From Berberis thunbergii (lineage: Eukaryota; Streptophyta; Magnoliopsida; Ranunculales; Berberidaceae), in contig QNQO01000674.1 of the NCBI GenBank assembly GCA_003290165.1, positions 543,533-607,532 of the forward strand: a DNA stretch of 64,000 nt. Direction: 5' to 3'. A model generated the notes under the pieces. It made no database searches. It had not been told where the DNA came from and worked only from the letters and a program-made list of their open reading frames with translations. Both the position numbers and the translations under genes were made by a program. Positions 1 through 10,794 of the stretch are shown here, in pieces. Every line of letters begins with the position of its first letter. The first letter of the stretch is position 1.

Positions 1-6
1 TTAGTA

Positions 7-509
7 TCACATGTTTGGTGCTCTTGGTCCCATAGGTTGATTGTTCTGTTTTCCCCTGCCTCTACCAACCTGAAACATTTGTGACCTTACTGGAGGAGAC
101 CTTACTCCTTGTGCAAAGGGCTGAGTTGGGAACATTAAAGCATGAAAGGTTGTGCATGGTTGGAGCTGTTGGCATTTCAGGCTTATGGGGTTGTTATGAG
201 GGAATGTTGGCATTTCAGGCTAATTGGGTTATTGTGGAGGTTGACACGTTCCTCTCCCAGTTCCAGAACCTGATTTGGCACCTTTTTTTTCTTGTTGTTC
301 CTACCTCTTCTGAATTTAGGCTTTGCCCTGGATGTCTGTCCACAACCTTGTGCTTGCTCCTTAAGAGGGTTTTTACATGTTCTGCTGTTATGACCCTCCA
401 AACACTTTCTGCAGCTCTTTATTTCCTTTTCCACCTGTTCATGCTCATCCTTTCTTCTTTCAGTCCTTGGTCTTTCAAGAGGTCTTTTCACTAGAGGTGG
501 GAACACCAA
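7..509 (-). pseudogene. Mutator-like (mudrA/MURA) transposase, C-terminal remnant
   Basis: Two overlapping minus-strand frames together resemble the C-terminal tail of plant MuDR-type transposases. Seen: a basic stretch PLVKRPLERPRTERRKDEHE followed by a zinc knuckle CRKCLEGHNSRTCKN (C-x2-C-x3-H-x4-C, one residue shorter than the usual CCHC spacing). After it come basic and Gly/Arg-rich residues (VGRGRGKQNNQPMGPR). Family knowledge: MURA-type proteins end in a GRP-KK-rich segment and a CCHC knuckle after the DDE core. No DDE core or SWIM domain is seen, and the change of frame at about 200 indicates a frameshift. The remnant may continue to the left of the window. Alternative: another zinc-knuckle protein such as a gag, less likely given the charged lead-in typical of MULEs. 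Confidence 0.6.
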
Positions 510-945
510 GTATGCAGGCTATCATATCAAAATAATCATCACATGTGCAAATAGTCTACATGATAAAACTATCAAACAATATAATCTAAAACTGGTACTT
601 ACTTTTGCCCACTCCCTCATATTTCTAATATTGACTATGCTCCTTGAGTAAGCATCCACATATGCTTTCACATAATGATAAGGACTACAATACCTGCATA
701 AAACGCATATAAGTGTAGCGCAATCATTATATAAGGAGCAGACAATTATTCATAGTCATTACTAAATGAGTACCCTAATAAAATCCCTAAACATTACACT
801 GAATGAGTATCATAACAACAACATCATTCAATGAATGATTCATAACAACAACATCATTGCACTGAAACAAAACACTAAGCAAATAAGCAGTGTATGACTC
901 ATCATTTGTACAAATGAACAAAACCTTAACACACAAAGACATCAT

Positions 946-1293
946 TTACACAATCCACGAACACATGCAACAAAGAATGAAACACAAAAATGAGGAAGGT
1001 CTTAGATTTGGCTTGACATCCTCTTCACTGTCTAAAGAAGTAAAATCTCGCCTCAAATCTGGTTCTTCTTGACTAAAATCACTAAAAGATGAGAAATCTT
1101 CCCAATGAATACTCAAAGCAGTGCTCCCATCGTCACTGCTACTGCTACTAGTACTCACCAAAACATGGAACATGACCCTCTTCCCTTTCCCCTTTCCCTT
1201 CCCCTTATTCATCTTTGTTCGAACTTGCAAACAACAAAGCAAATCAATATAGAGAGGGAGAGGGTGAACACATAACGACTGAATACTCTCCAA
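946..1293 (-). CDS. Hypothetical acidic/Ser-rich ORF, unrecognised
   Basis: A 115-codon minus-strand frame. It contains a Lys/Gly run (KGKGKGKGK), a Ser/Asp-rich stretch (STSSSSSDDGS), acidic segments (SQEEPDLRRDF, DSEEDVKPN) and a Cys-rich hydrophobic end (FLCFILCCMCSW). Read on the minus strand it lies upstream of the MULE remnant at 7-509, so it could be the amino end of the same deleted element. That is inference from position and charge only. I do not recognise a domain, and it may be a chance ORF. Confidence 0.2.
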   Translation of the reverse strand: MESIQSLCVHPLPLYIDLLCCLQVRTKMNKGKGKGKGKRVMFHVLVSTSSSSSDDGSTALSIHWEDFSSFSDFSQEEPDLRRDFTSLDSEEDVKPNLRPSSFLCFILCCMCSWIV

Positions 1294-2295
1294 CTCTCTG
1301 AGAGGTTACAAAGAACAACTTAAATCATAGCCGTCAACGTCAGTTCATTAGTTGACGGACGGTTGGGATGATGCAATTGATCACATCCTTCAAATCATGC
1401 ATGAAATGCACGTGAAGGGCATTTTGGTCATGAAATTACGTCACGTGTGTGCCCTGACAATCTTTGGATATTTACCGCTAGTCAAGGAATCAATTGTAAT
1501 AGTGATTAATGATGAGTTTACTTATTAATTAGCTATATATAATAGGGGGACAAGTACAACAAAATACCCTAAAAATTTTGGTCTAATTTAAGTGAAAAAC
1601 AAACAACCAATTAGGTATTAGTTCAACTGGTAAATTTGTGACAGACGGTATCACAAGTTAGTTGTATTTTGGAAAGTGAAAAATAAACAACTACCCCAAT
1701 ATTTTCTGATTAAAAGATAAATAAAAAATCAAAGACAAGCAAAGAAATTTTCATTTTATGACACTGAATTTTTTTTTTCTTCATCTTTTTGGAGTTTCAC
1801 TAAACATCACAATTTTTTTTCAAACAATTGACATGTTTATTCTGGGTTGGTGAAATTTTACCCTTTTCTCTTTTCAACACTAGCAGAAAGGATGGAAAGA
1901 ACGCCATATAGTGCACTCAAAGAACATGCACCACCCACTCAAACCCTCAACATTAAACAAGTGATACAAAAATCATGATTATATATTGGCTAATACAAAA
2001 TCACATTAATTGTCTATAACATTAATATACGGAAATGATTATGAATACTTTTTCGTGGTCCTAACAGAGATTTTTTGTCAAAATATACATATCAAACTGT
2101 GTAATTCATAAATTTTTCCAAATAAATTGTCATGAACCTAAAAAATAAATGTAAGAAATAATGGATGATTGAGTTTATAAGCACTTGAATAGTTAAGGGT
2201 AAGTATTGGGAAGATAACAACATTGATCCATAGTCCGCCTTTAAAACTTTTGCTTCAGAGTTAAGGATGGAGCTCCAACACAATTTCAAGAAGGA
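1294..2295. other. AT-rich intergenic stretch
   Basis: No coding sequence recognised. Around 1612-1650 there is a short stretch resembling a tRNA-type pol III A box context (TTAGTTCAACTGGTAAA), which could be a decayed SINE, but no convincing B box follows. The rest is homopolymer-rich AT sequence. Confidence 0.4.
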
Positions 2296-3710
2296 AAGCC
2301 TTGTTTAATACCACCAAAAGTACCGCCTCACACCACCGTTAAGATTTTTATTTTTTATTTTTTTTATTTTACCTACTTATCGACACCATCCAAAAAACTG
2401 TTTATGGAAAAAACAGTAACGATGAACTCAAAAAGAAAACCATCATCCTCCACTATTTTCTTTGTTTTTTCTCTTCATTTCTCTGTAGATCAACAGACAA
2501 CAGAGCAGCACCACCCCGCTCCTTGCCACTGCCGGGCTCCCCTCTTTTCCTCTCTCACAAAATAGCCTAGCTGTCACTCATTCAAAACATAAAAATAGGG
2601 TAACTTTCAGCCATTTGATACGATGAATTGAAACCAATTCTCAAGCTCATCAAAACATTAAAAAAATGTATCACTCTGAGTTACCTAGTAAACACAATTT
2701 GAATCAATTGAAAATTATTTGAAATGAACACGTTATGGTCATTTTACTAAAGTCACGCAATCTGTCATGAAAAGAAAATGAGGTATTGTCCCTGACTTTT
2801 AGCCAACTTATATGCTTGATTGAGACCAATTATCAAGCTCATCAACATAAAACATGTAGTACTCTATGTTATCTAATAAACACAATTTGAATTACTTGAA
2901 AATGTTTTGAAATGAGTAAGTTATGATCATTTTACTAAAATCATGCAAATTTGTCCCTCAATGAAAATGGAGTAGTTTCCCTAACTTTCAATCAACTTAT
3001 ACTCTCTATTGAGGTCAATTCTCAAGCTCATTAAAACATGAAAATCGTAGTACGAATAAGTTATCTAATGAACACAATTTGAATCACTTGAAAATGTTTT
3101 GGAAAATGCGAGTGAGAGTCTCACATTCGCAAAGGTCCGTGTGAGTGCGAGTGGAGTCTCACATTCGCATAGATCTGGGCGAATTGGAGACTTTAATTCG
3201 CATAGGTTTGGGCGAATTTGAGACTTCTCTTCGCATTGCCCAATGTGAATGAGTGAAAAAAAACCATTTTTTCTAGACAGTTTGAGTGCTTGTCGTAAAA
3301 TGGTGATAACTTTCTCATTTCAAAAACATTTTCAGTGTTTCAAATTGTATTCATTAGATAACTCAGAATACTGCAATTTTTGTGTTTTGATGATCTTGAG
3401 AATCAGCCTTAATAGAGAGTATAAGTTGGCCAAAAGTTAGGGACACTATCCCATTTTCATTACGAGATAGATTTTCGCGACTTTAGTAAAATATTCAAAA
3501 CTTGCTCATTTCAAAACATTTTCAAGTGATTCAAATTTTTTATTAGATAATTCAGGGTACTATATTTTTTCTTGTTTTGATGAACTTGAGAATCGGTCTC
3601 AGTTGAGTGTTTAAATTGAACCAAAATCAGGGATAGTTCCCTGTTTTTTGGGAGAAAAAAGTTAGAATGGTGGTGTGGGACAATACTTTTGGTGGTGTTA
3701 AACAGGGCTT
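2296..3710. mobile_element. Foldback (terminal inverted repeat) element with repeated arms
   Basis: The left end (AAGCCTTGTTTAATACCACC at 2296-2315) is the imperfect reverse complement of the right end (GGTGGTGTTAAACAGGGCTT, finishing at 3710), and the inversion continues inwards for several hundred bases. The left arm holds about three direct copies of a ~190-bp unit, recognisable by CAATTCTCAAGCTCATCA-like and ACACAATTTGAATCA-like words near 2635, 2825 and 3015. The right arm holds about two inverted copies (about 3300-3640). The loop (3110-3250) repeats TCACATTCGCA/TTCGCATAG motifs. No coding capacity and no clear target duplication were found. The structure fits a foldback or long-TIR DNA transposon; the family is undetermined. 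Confidence 0.7.
2620..3110 (+). repeat. ~190-bp direct repeats in left arm of foldback element
   Basis: Three diverged copies begin near 2603, 2793 and 2981. Each runs from a (CT)AACTTTCA/CTTTTAGCCAACTTAT segment through GACCAATTCTCAAGCTCATCA to TTGAAAATGTTTTGAAATGA and CATTTTACTAAA. Inverted copies of the same unit occupy 3297-3640, so the tandem array was formed before or together with the inverted duplication. Confidence 0.65.
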
Positions 3711-5145
3711 ACGTTTTAAGAATTTGGTCTCTAAAACACTTTTTAGGCCGTCCTTTATAATTGAGTTGAATAATTAAGATGATTAACTGAGATGACAAAT
3801 AATGGATAACTTAAAGGGTTTTATTGTAACAACAAAACATCTTCCAAATCTCCAAACCTCCGTCTTTAGTTTTCTTTGCTTGGAGGGGTAATCTCACTGT
3901 GCTGAAAAAAAAAAGGAAACACCATCTCAAATGGCAAGTCTTGTCGAGAAACAATATCGATCTTTGGAGGGATTGTTCGGTTAAACCATGATTGCTTCTG
4001 ATTGATTGTTTGATCAATCCCCTGGCCCAAAATTTGCCCCACAGAATCCCGAATTTATAGAACAATCCCGCTGGTCAACATCCTCAATGGAATGATAGTT
4101 TCATCAGTTCCATCTTTCATTCCCCTGTGGCTATTAACATTCTGGATACTTTAATCCGTCGGTCTGATTGTCCCGACCTGGATAAAAAATACTTTTCATA
4201 GTCAAGAACGCCACCAAGGTGTTTTACTCTGGAGCAATCTGATTGCTCCACCTCCCACCCTCCCTCTCTTAGTACTGATCCTAATATGCTAAGAAATTTG
4301 TAGAGAATCAAGGCACCTCCTTCTGCCATTTTTCTTCTCTGGAAACTCAATCAAAATATTGTCCCAAACATGACCAATTTGTCCCGTCTACATACACCTT
4401 TAGAGGATTGTTGTATTTTCTGCCACAATCACGTAAAAGATGTTACTCATCTGTTCTTCCTCTGTCCGTTCATACACCAACTTTGGCTTTTATCGCCCAT
4501 CCCTATCGACTGGCTCAATGACAATTTTTGGGTGTCTAATACATACATCTTCCTAAAGTTCTTATGGGATACTGCAAAGACACACCTCGAGTTTAAAGAG
4601 CAAATGCTCTCTCAGTTTGTAACTTTCATTCTGACCATATGATAGACTCTCAACAACTACATTTTCTAAAAGACCAAATTTAACGCTCAGAAGTTTACAA
4701 GGTCTTTTCAGAATACTTGGTCTACTTGGAAACAACAATGGTTTCCTACAAACTCCAATCACACTAGTCTTTTGGGTGCCCTTACCGATGCAGACGTTAA
4801 CGATGTGGTATCTAGGTCCTTCAATCAACTGTCATTGACACTTGGACTACTTTTGTTTCCTCATCGACATCTTCTATTTGCCCCCATTTTGAGCTAGCCA
4901 CTGCCCCGATATAAATTATCCGAGCCCAAATCCATTTAGCTAAATGGCACAGACTTAACCTTAGATCCTTACAACTCAAACCTATTCCACATTTCCTGGA
5001 TCCAGACGTGATATTGGTCACATATGATGCTAGTTTTTTTGCCCAATCTAAACAGGGAGCGGTCAGAGTTTTTTGCAGTCAACATGCATGAGGAGATGCT
5101 AGTACGGGTTGCTTACCAGATCACAGGGAAAATGATGGATAATAC

Positions 5146-6087
5146 TAGGGGTGGGCATTTCAGACCGAAACCCGGAACGAATCGACAATCAGACCGATCG
5201 GGTCGGTTCGGATCGGTTTTTATTTATTATTAAATTTTTGGTCTTAAAACCCAACACGCCTCGATGTTTCTGGTCTGGTCCTCGGTTACCCTTTCTGAAA
5301 TCTGTCGGGTAACCTGCCCGACCCGGATATGAATAAAAGCCCTCAAAAACAGGCATAGAGCACTGCATATTACTCATCACGACGATATTACAGTCTCATC
5401 TCTCTCTCTCGCGCTTGTTTCCCTTTTCTCTACTGAAAAAAAAAATTTTGATTTGGGTATTGTTGATTTTACTTGTTTAGTTGTTTTATTTTTCAAATTT
5501 CGTTTTTGCTTTCTATCGGATTTGAAATTGTTAACATTGGATTGTTTGGAGATTGTCTTCTGTTTCGAATTCGAAGAAAAAAAATGTCATCAACTAATAA
5601 CACAAACAAAAGCAGAAGATCAAAGAAGGTGAATGAGAAAACCCTACAGATTGTGTTGAATGACAGAGGAGGAAGAGGAGAGGCATCAATTTCTTCATCT
5701 TCTTCTAGACCATTGAAGAAGATCAGAAGTCCACAACATCACCAATCCTCTATGCCAACCTCTCAACAAACAACAAACCCCCACAACAACAACCAATTCA
5801 TCAATTCTGCCATTTATATTCCCATTTTCCTTCACTGGGTCTCCACAAATTCCACTATTTCAGCCACAACAGCCTCAAGAGATGATATCTTTCTACCACA
5901 ATTTGTTTCCCTTTTCTCTCGATTTCTAGCTTTGGACCGAGACCAACTCGAAATTCTGTTAATCGTGACTTCGGTTAATCGGCCCAACTTGGTCCGATCT
6001 CGGGCCTCATAATGTCAGGCTTACAAATATCGGTCCGAGCTTCGATTTTTAATGTTCGGGTCGGTTACCTAGACCTGCCTAGCCCTA
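5146..6087. mobile_element. Non-autonomous hAT-type element (TAGGGGTGGGCA ends)
   Basis: Begins TAGGGGTGGGCATTTC and ends TGCCTAGCCCTA, imperfect inverted termini typical of plant hAT elements. It is flanked by GATAATAC (5138-5145) and AATAGTAC (6088-6095), an 8-bp target duplication with two mismatches. Removing it rejoins the LINE RNase H reading frame, which independently supports these boundaries. Both ends carry GACCGA/GGTTCGG/GGTTACC words shared with the related elements at 43045-44274 and 57645-59065. No transposase (hATC dimerisation) sequence is seen. Confidence 0.8.
5584..5915 (+). pseudogene. Coding-like fragment inside hAT element, family not recognised
   Basis: A reading frame from the ATG at 5584 encodes a basic Ser/Asn-rich start (MSSTNNTNKSRRSKKVNEKT) and SSSRPLKKIRSPQHH. 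A coding-looking segment then continues in another frame as FSFTGSPQIPLFQPQQPQEM near 5825-5890, implying a frameshift at about 5810. The composition (basic N-terminus, Q/P/N-rich tail) resembles the flank of a plant nuclear protein captured by the transposon, but I cannot name the family. The related hAT copies at 43045 and 57645 do not obviously contain it. Confidence 0.35.
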
Positions 6088-6318
6088 AATAGTACCATAG
6101 CAGGGTGCCATACAGCTGAATCGACTCTTCTTCTTATCCAAGCTAAGCAGTGGATAACAAGTTTTTTATAGGAGATTCAGAGACACTTCACTCTATTCTG
6201 CATGATGATCAACAACAACCTAGAGCAGCTATGGAATGGGCGTGATGACCACTCATTAGCAGCATACAAATAGTGCTTTCACTTCACAACCTTTGATTTT
6301 TGTAATTTTATTGAGCCC

Positions 6319-6426
6319 TTCTAGGGAGCGAGGGATGGGTGTAACCACCCATCCTCCTTGAGATGAGCTTCATGCATCTCAATGGCGATGCGCTCATCTT
6401 GAGGAGGATGGGCTCGCTCCCTAGAA
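6319..6426. mobile_element. Small hairpin/MITE-like inverted repeat
   Basis: TTCTAGGGAGCGAG at 6319-6332 is repeated inverted as CTCGCTCCCTAGAA ending at 6426. Inside it, CCCATCCTCCTTGAGATGAG (6348-6367) pairs with CTCATCTTGAGGAGGATGGG (6393-6412). The whole ~108 bp would fold into a near-continuous hairpin. It lies just after the 3' end of the LINE copy. No target duplication was identified, so mobility is inferred only from the shape. Confidence 0.5.
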
Positions 6427-8251
6427 TTTTTGAATTTTATTTGTAGAGAGCTTAATTATGAGGCTCATAACCTTGTTGCTACGGCAACCCAACAATTCGG
6501 TTATCTTAATTAGTATTATATGCTTTAAAAATAATAATAATAAATAAAATGACAAAAACATGGCAAGATGAACAATCAAAGAAAACTTACAAGTGGCACA
6601 TGGACACACGTCAATCTTTGGGGATATGTGCCTTCTTCATTCGGCCACGTTCATTGACATGGTAACGTAAGGCGTCCCATTTTGACAACCAGTAAGATAA
6701 CCAAATTCAATTAATTAAAAAACTATACACAAAAATCTCAACAAATGTGGGGGCCAATAGACCTTAATAATTCTCAAATAAGGAGATTAGGATGAGGAGA
6801 CCGTGCAAGGAAGGTTTGTCTGCTTCCCTTTTATCCCGTGTGATTGTCTCCTTGTCATTGTTGATTTTGATTAATCTCAAAGTTTGTACATAAATAGTAT
6901 GTAGTAGTACTGTGGGCCATCCTCCAATTCTTAGATTTGATTAATCACCTGATTTATGTAAAGTTCATGCTAATCATTTATGAGATGGCAAGTCATACAG
7001 CTTTTTTCACTATAGGCTTAAATGCCAGATTTAGCATTTACAAGAAAAAAAATCTAAAATCGCCCAACCCAGATGAAGGATGGTTTCGACAAGAATTTAT
7101 TTGTTTAGAAAATCATCCAAGTAAATATTCTCAACAATGACACATTTTGACCCATCTATAATGTCTTTATGTCAGTGGCATGGCATCTTACTAGTGATTA
7201 TGTTGTCTAAGATCAATTATCCAAATAAATATTAAAATAATAATAATTCACAATGCTAACATTAATCAGAGCTTTGCTAGGTAGCCATATTTTTGCAACT
7301 AAGGTAATGTGGTATCATATGGAGAGGTTTACACGTATCTCGATGATTCTATCGTCCTCCCAAATTGTGTCATGTTATTCTTGTTGCAAAAACTTGATTT
7401 TCAAGTATTTTATAACTAATTAAGACATCAATAATGAATGTACCCTTTGTTGGTTTTCTTCATCCAAATCCATAGTCTGATTAGGCTCAAAACCGCATAG
7501 TCTATCGAAGCGATGGGGCATTACCAATTATGTTGGTTGATGCATTTCAAGACATACACTGCATAGAACTAGTGTGTGTTCAAATTATATGCAATTTTGA
7601 TTGGATCGAGTTTTACTAGATCCGAGATCGACTTAAAAAACTTAATTAGATTATCAATTTCACATAATTTTGTCATTAAGCATGCAGAGATGGAAGATCA
7701 TGCTGAAGAGAATTTGATGGGCCTGAAGACAAGGGCATTGCTTAACATATGTTTGGTAGCAAAGAGAATGGCATTGGGATTGAGAGGTATAACTTGTCAT
7801 TCATTTGCTTGATCATGTCCATGCACATTGTTCCCTTGCTTCCTAGCAATCTATCTTGGGTTTTACCTGGACTCCATGCACCCATCCATCATTGAGGTTA
7901 CAATTACATGAGCGAATGTCACTGGGTCCGTATTGGTGGCTCTTGCTACCTAGGGCAACACATGCATCTTCTTCAACTTTGTTGTGTTCCCATAATTCAG
8001 ATTTCTATGTAGGGTTACACGTATTTGGCATCCTATGTTGTTTACAGTATAACATATGTACATTTTATGCTTGGTCTTCAGATTCCCATGTTTGTGGGGG
8101 TTTTTATTTTGGTTCCTATGAAAAATATTTAAAGTCCTCCCGATGTGTAAATGTTATCTCTGATAACGGTGAATCCCTAAAATGGAGGTTAGACTGAAGT
8201 AAACGAAAAACTTTGGCACTCAAGCCTAACGGGGCAAAGAGTGATTCTACT
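6427..8251. other. Intergenic stretch, nothing recognised
   Basis: AT-rich DNA. The open frames here (for example 7576-7812 and 7856-8197, plus strand) have no family hallmarks that I can identify and no matching splice structure. I see no repeat boundary until the CACTA terminus at 8252. Confidence 0.4.
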
Positions 8252-8448
8252 CACTACAAAAAAAATATTTAATAACTACAAATATTACAGACGATAGTCT
8301 GATTCCGTCTCTAATTAAAAGATTTGCGACGACAAAATACCATCACTAATATTTTTGGTAGTTGACAAAGACCATGATCATAAAAATTGTGCTTGTGACG
8401 AGAAAACCGTCGCTAAATTCAGAATAAACCGTGGCTAATTCAAACATT

Positions 8449-8890
8449 TGGAACGGTATATTAACTGTCACTAAGTTTTACAAATAAAAATTGGTTGCTA
8501 CGGTATAAGCTGTCCCTAATGGATATTTTTTGGAAAAAAAATATATATACACAAAAAACATTTGGGATAGCTGTCGACGGTATATTAGTTGTCGCTAAAT
8601 TGTACAAATAAAAATTGGTTGCTACGGTATAAGCCGTCTCTAATGAATTTTTTGAAATATATATATATATACACACAAAAAATCATTTGCGACGATATAT
8701 TAGCTATCGGTAAGTTTTACAAAAAGAAATTGGTTGCTACAGTATAAGCCGTCCTTAATGAATTTTTTGAAATATATATATATATACAAAAAAACATTTG
8801 CGACTTTATATTAACTGTCGCTAAGTTTTGCAAATAAAAACTTGTTGCTATGGTATAAGCTGTTCCTAATTAATTTTTTTGAAAAAAAAT
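8449..8890 (+). repeat. CACTA left subterminal repeat array (~112-125 bp units)
   Basis: Four diverged units start near 8449, 8574, 8690 and 8802. Each contains a GACGGTATATTAGCTGTCGC-like segment, AAATAAAAATTGGTTGCTAC, a GTATAAGCCGTCCCTAATGA-like segment and a poly-purine/AT dinucleotide run. In CACTA elements such arrays are the binding sites for the transposase-associated DNA-binding protein; that role is inferred from the superfamily. Confidence 0.75.
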
Positions 8891-9124
8891 ATATATATAA
8901 AAAAAAAAAAAAAAAGAAGCTTTGGGCGCGAAGAAATCTCTCCTGTGAGAGATGAGAGATTTGGGGTTTTTGATTGAGAAGAAATGCTGCAAGAGAGAAG
9001 AAATCGAAGAGAAGAAAACCCATCGTTCTTCATCTCCGTCTGCTCTCCCCATTTTTTTTTCACTCTCGACTGCCCTTCTGTACTTATTCTTCTTCCTTCA
9101 GAGTCGGAGAAAAAACTCAAAACC

Positions 9125-9235
9125 CATCATAGATTCAGATCAGGGAAAACTCTTCATCAAAGGGATTTCATGGGAGACAATAAAGGAGAAGATCACTTCA
9201 AGATCGCCTTTGCAGATCCCTCTGTCGTCATGCTT
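9125..9235 (+). pseudogene. Captured fragment of an hnRNP/Musashi-like RRM protein
   Basis: The frame at about 9130 reads DSDQGKLFIKGISWETIKEK, matching the start of plant glycine-rich hnRNP RRM proteins; KLFIGGISW is the RNP2 strand, here with K for the first G. About 50 bases on, a different frame reads KIAFADPSVVML, resembling the RRM segment after RNP1 (GFVVFADPSVV). The roughly 40 residues between these motifs in real proteins are missing, so the fragment is internally deleted. The Ser/Arg and pyrimidine-rich DNA before it (8950-9120) looks like a captured 5' leader. It lies on the plus strand, like the other captured pieces. Confidence 0.6.
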
Positions 9236-9635
9236 CTTTTGAAGCGTTTTTGACATAAAGTCTCTATTTTGGAAATAACCCATTGTTGATTTGCACCCTT
9301 CGGAGCATTTTATATTCTCATGCACCGATTTTTAGCTTGATTTGAGTCTGGGATAATTGGTTTGAACTTTGAAGTGAAAAGAAAGCAAAAAAGCTTGTAC
9401 TTTGCTCAATCAGGTAACAAGTTCTTTGATTTCTTATTTTCTGATGTTTTAGTCTGGGGTTCTTTTGTTTTGTGATTCTCCTTAAAAGGTTCTTCCTTTT
9501 GTTTGGTCATTGCCTTGATTTGAGCTGGAACCCACTTCAGTAAGATACACACCATTTGTTTGTAAAAATTTCTATGAGGAGAACCATTTGTGAAGGAAAG
9601 CATTAGCTCATTTGAGTTGTTTGTAATTTTTATGT

Positions 9636-9765
9636 TCATTGATGTTCACATAGTTTCAATGCATTCTAATTTGATATCAATGTATATGAATTGGGGCTGG
9701 ACAGAGGATGCGCAACGAGTTTTTGATGGAATGTTGGGAAAAAACTGCGGTATTTTTATGATGCA
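9636..9765 (+). pseudogene. Captured PPR-protein fragment
   Basis: Translation gives SNLISMYMNWGWTEDAQRVF then DGMLGKN, which follows the PLS-type pentatricopeptide pattern (NALI.MY.KCG...A..VFD.M..KN). About one repeat is present, with no further repeats on either side. PPR proteins bind organellar RNA; this piece is far too short to function alone. It sits only 30 bp before the starch-synthase fragment, supporting serial capture by the CACTA element. Confidence 0.5.
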
Positions 9766-9795
9766 GGCCTTCTGTTTGCTTCATTGAGCCTCCCC

Positions 9796-10585
9796 ATCCA
9801 GAAAATTCTTTTGGAGGGGAAAGTTTTATGGGGAGCATGACGATTTCAAACGCTTCTCATTTTTCAGTCGTGCAGCACTTGAGTTGCTTCTTCAAGCGGG
9901 CAAGAAACCGGATATAATTCATTGCCATGATTGGCAGACATCTTTTGTTGTAGGGTCAAATAACTTTGAAAATATCTTGCTTATAGTCATTGATTTTTAT
10001 CTCAATTGGATAGTCTTAGTAAATTCTGTTCTTGCTTTTTAAGCACCACTTTACTGGGATCTGTATTCAACCAAGGTCTTAATTCAGCTCGAATTTGCTT
10101 TACATGCCACAATTTTGAATATCAAGGGACTGCACATGCTTCAGAGTTGGGATCTTGTGGCCTTGATGTTTACCGGTTAAATAGACCAGATAGAATGCAA
10201 CACCATTCAGCACGTGACAGAGTCAATCCTGTAAAGGTAGATAATATTTTAGCTAGTAATTGTGATGGTTGAAGTTCGAGTTTGATGCATACCTATGCCA
10301 TAAAAAAAAAAGCTTTGGCCAAGGAATTACAAGTCACAAGATAGACAAACCACCAATCTCTGTATAACATTTGGCACTAAGGAGACTTGGCCAAGAGCCC
10401 GGGATATTCTGAGAGAATGACATTTGCAACTTAAAGGTCAAGCCATGAAGGATTCATTGACTAATTGCAGTTGAACTATTTGTTCGTTTTGCTCTGTGTC
10501 TCCTATTGCAGGGTGCAGTTGTGTTCTCTAATATGTTGTAACTACAGTATCTCCATCTTATGCACAAGAAGTGCGGACTGTAGAG
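9796..10585 (+). pseudogene. Captured starch synthase (class III/IV) fragment, three exons with introns
   Basis: Exon A (9796-9949) reads FFWRGKFYGEHDDFKRFSFF and ends in KPDIIHCHDWQTSFV before a GT. Exon B (10044-10236) follows an AG, begins PLYWDLY, and after a one-base slip gives NSARICFTCHNFEYQGTA and GLDVYRLNRPDRMQ, ending NPVK|GT. Exon C (10512-10585) follows TTGCAG and starts GAVVFSNM, then shifts to a frame ending YAQEVRT before GT. These are consecutive segments of the GT5 catalytic domain of plastidial soluble starch synthases (ADP-glucose:glucan transferase), closest by motif to SSIV/SSIII. Introns are retained, so the capture was at the DNA level. Frameshifts and absence of the rest of the gene make it non-functional. 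Confidence 0.85.
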
Positions 10586-10794
10586 GTAATAATTGTATTA
10601 TGTTTTGATTGTTCTTGATTTGTTACTATACTTTTTAGAGTTACTTGTGTTGTTTTCTTTTTTCCTTATTCATTTTCTGTATGTTGTCATGCTTTAGCAC
10701 TGACCTTCTGATCAAATATGCAAGTATATTGTTTTTCTGATGCATTTTTGGCCCTTTAGACAATGAACATTGAAGTCACAATCACACACTTCTG

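Larger units (their letters stand above)
3830..6300 (+). pseudogene. LINE (non-LTR retrotransposon) 3' part: zf-RVT and RNase H-like domains, 5'-truncated
   Basis: Plus-strand fragments match the carboxyl half of plant L1-type LINE proteins. Residues like WNDSFISSIFHSP (about 4090) precede a zinc-binding zf-RVT motif CIFCHNHVKDVTHLFFLCPF...LW at 4400-4480 (C-x2-C, H, C as in C.LC..E...HLFF.C). An RNase H-like (RVT_3) segment starts at VTYDASFFA (about 5018) and resumes after a transposon insertion as GCHTAESTLLLIQAKQW (about 6108-6160), with a tail LEQLWNGRDDHSLAAYK ending near 6272. No reverse-transcriptase core is present, so the copy is 5'-truncated, as is usual for LINEs. Frameshifts and stops are frequent. 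The hAT element at 5146-6087 splits the RNase H domain. Confidence 0.75.

Noticed and set aside
8640..8800. AT dinucleotide runs as possible origin or regulatory site
   Set aside because: They are part of the CACTA subterminal repeats.
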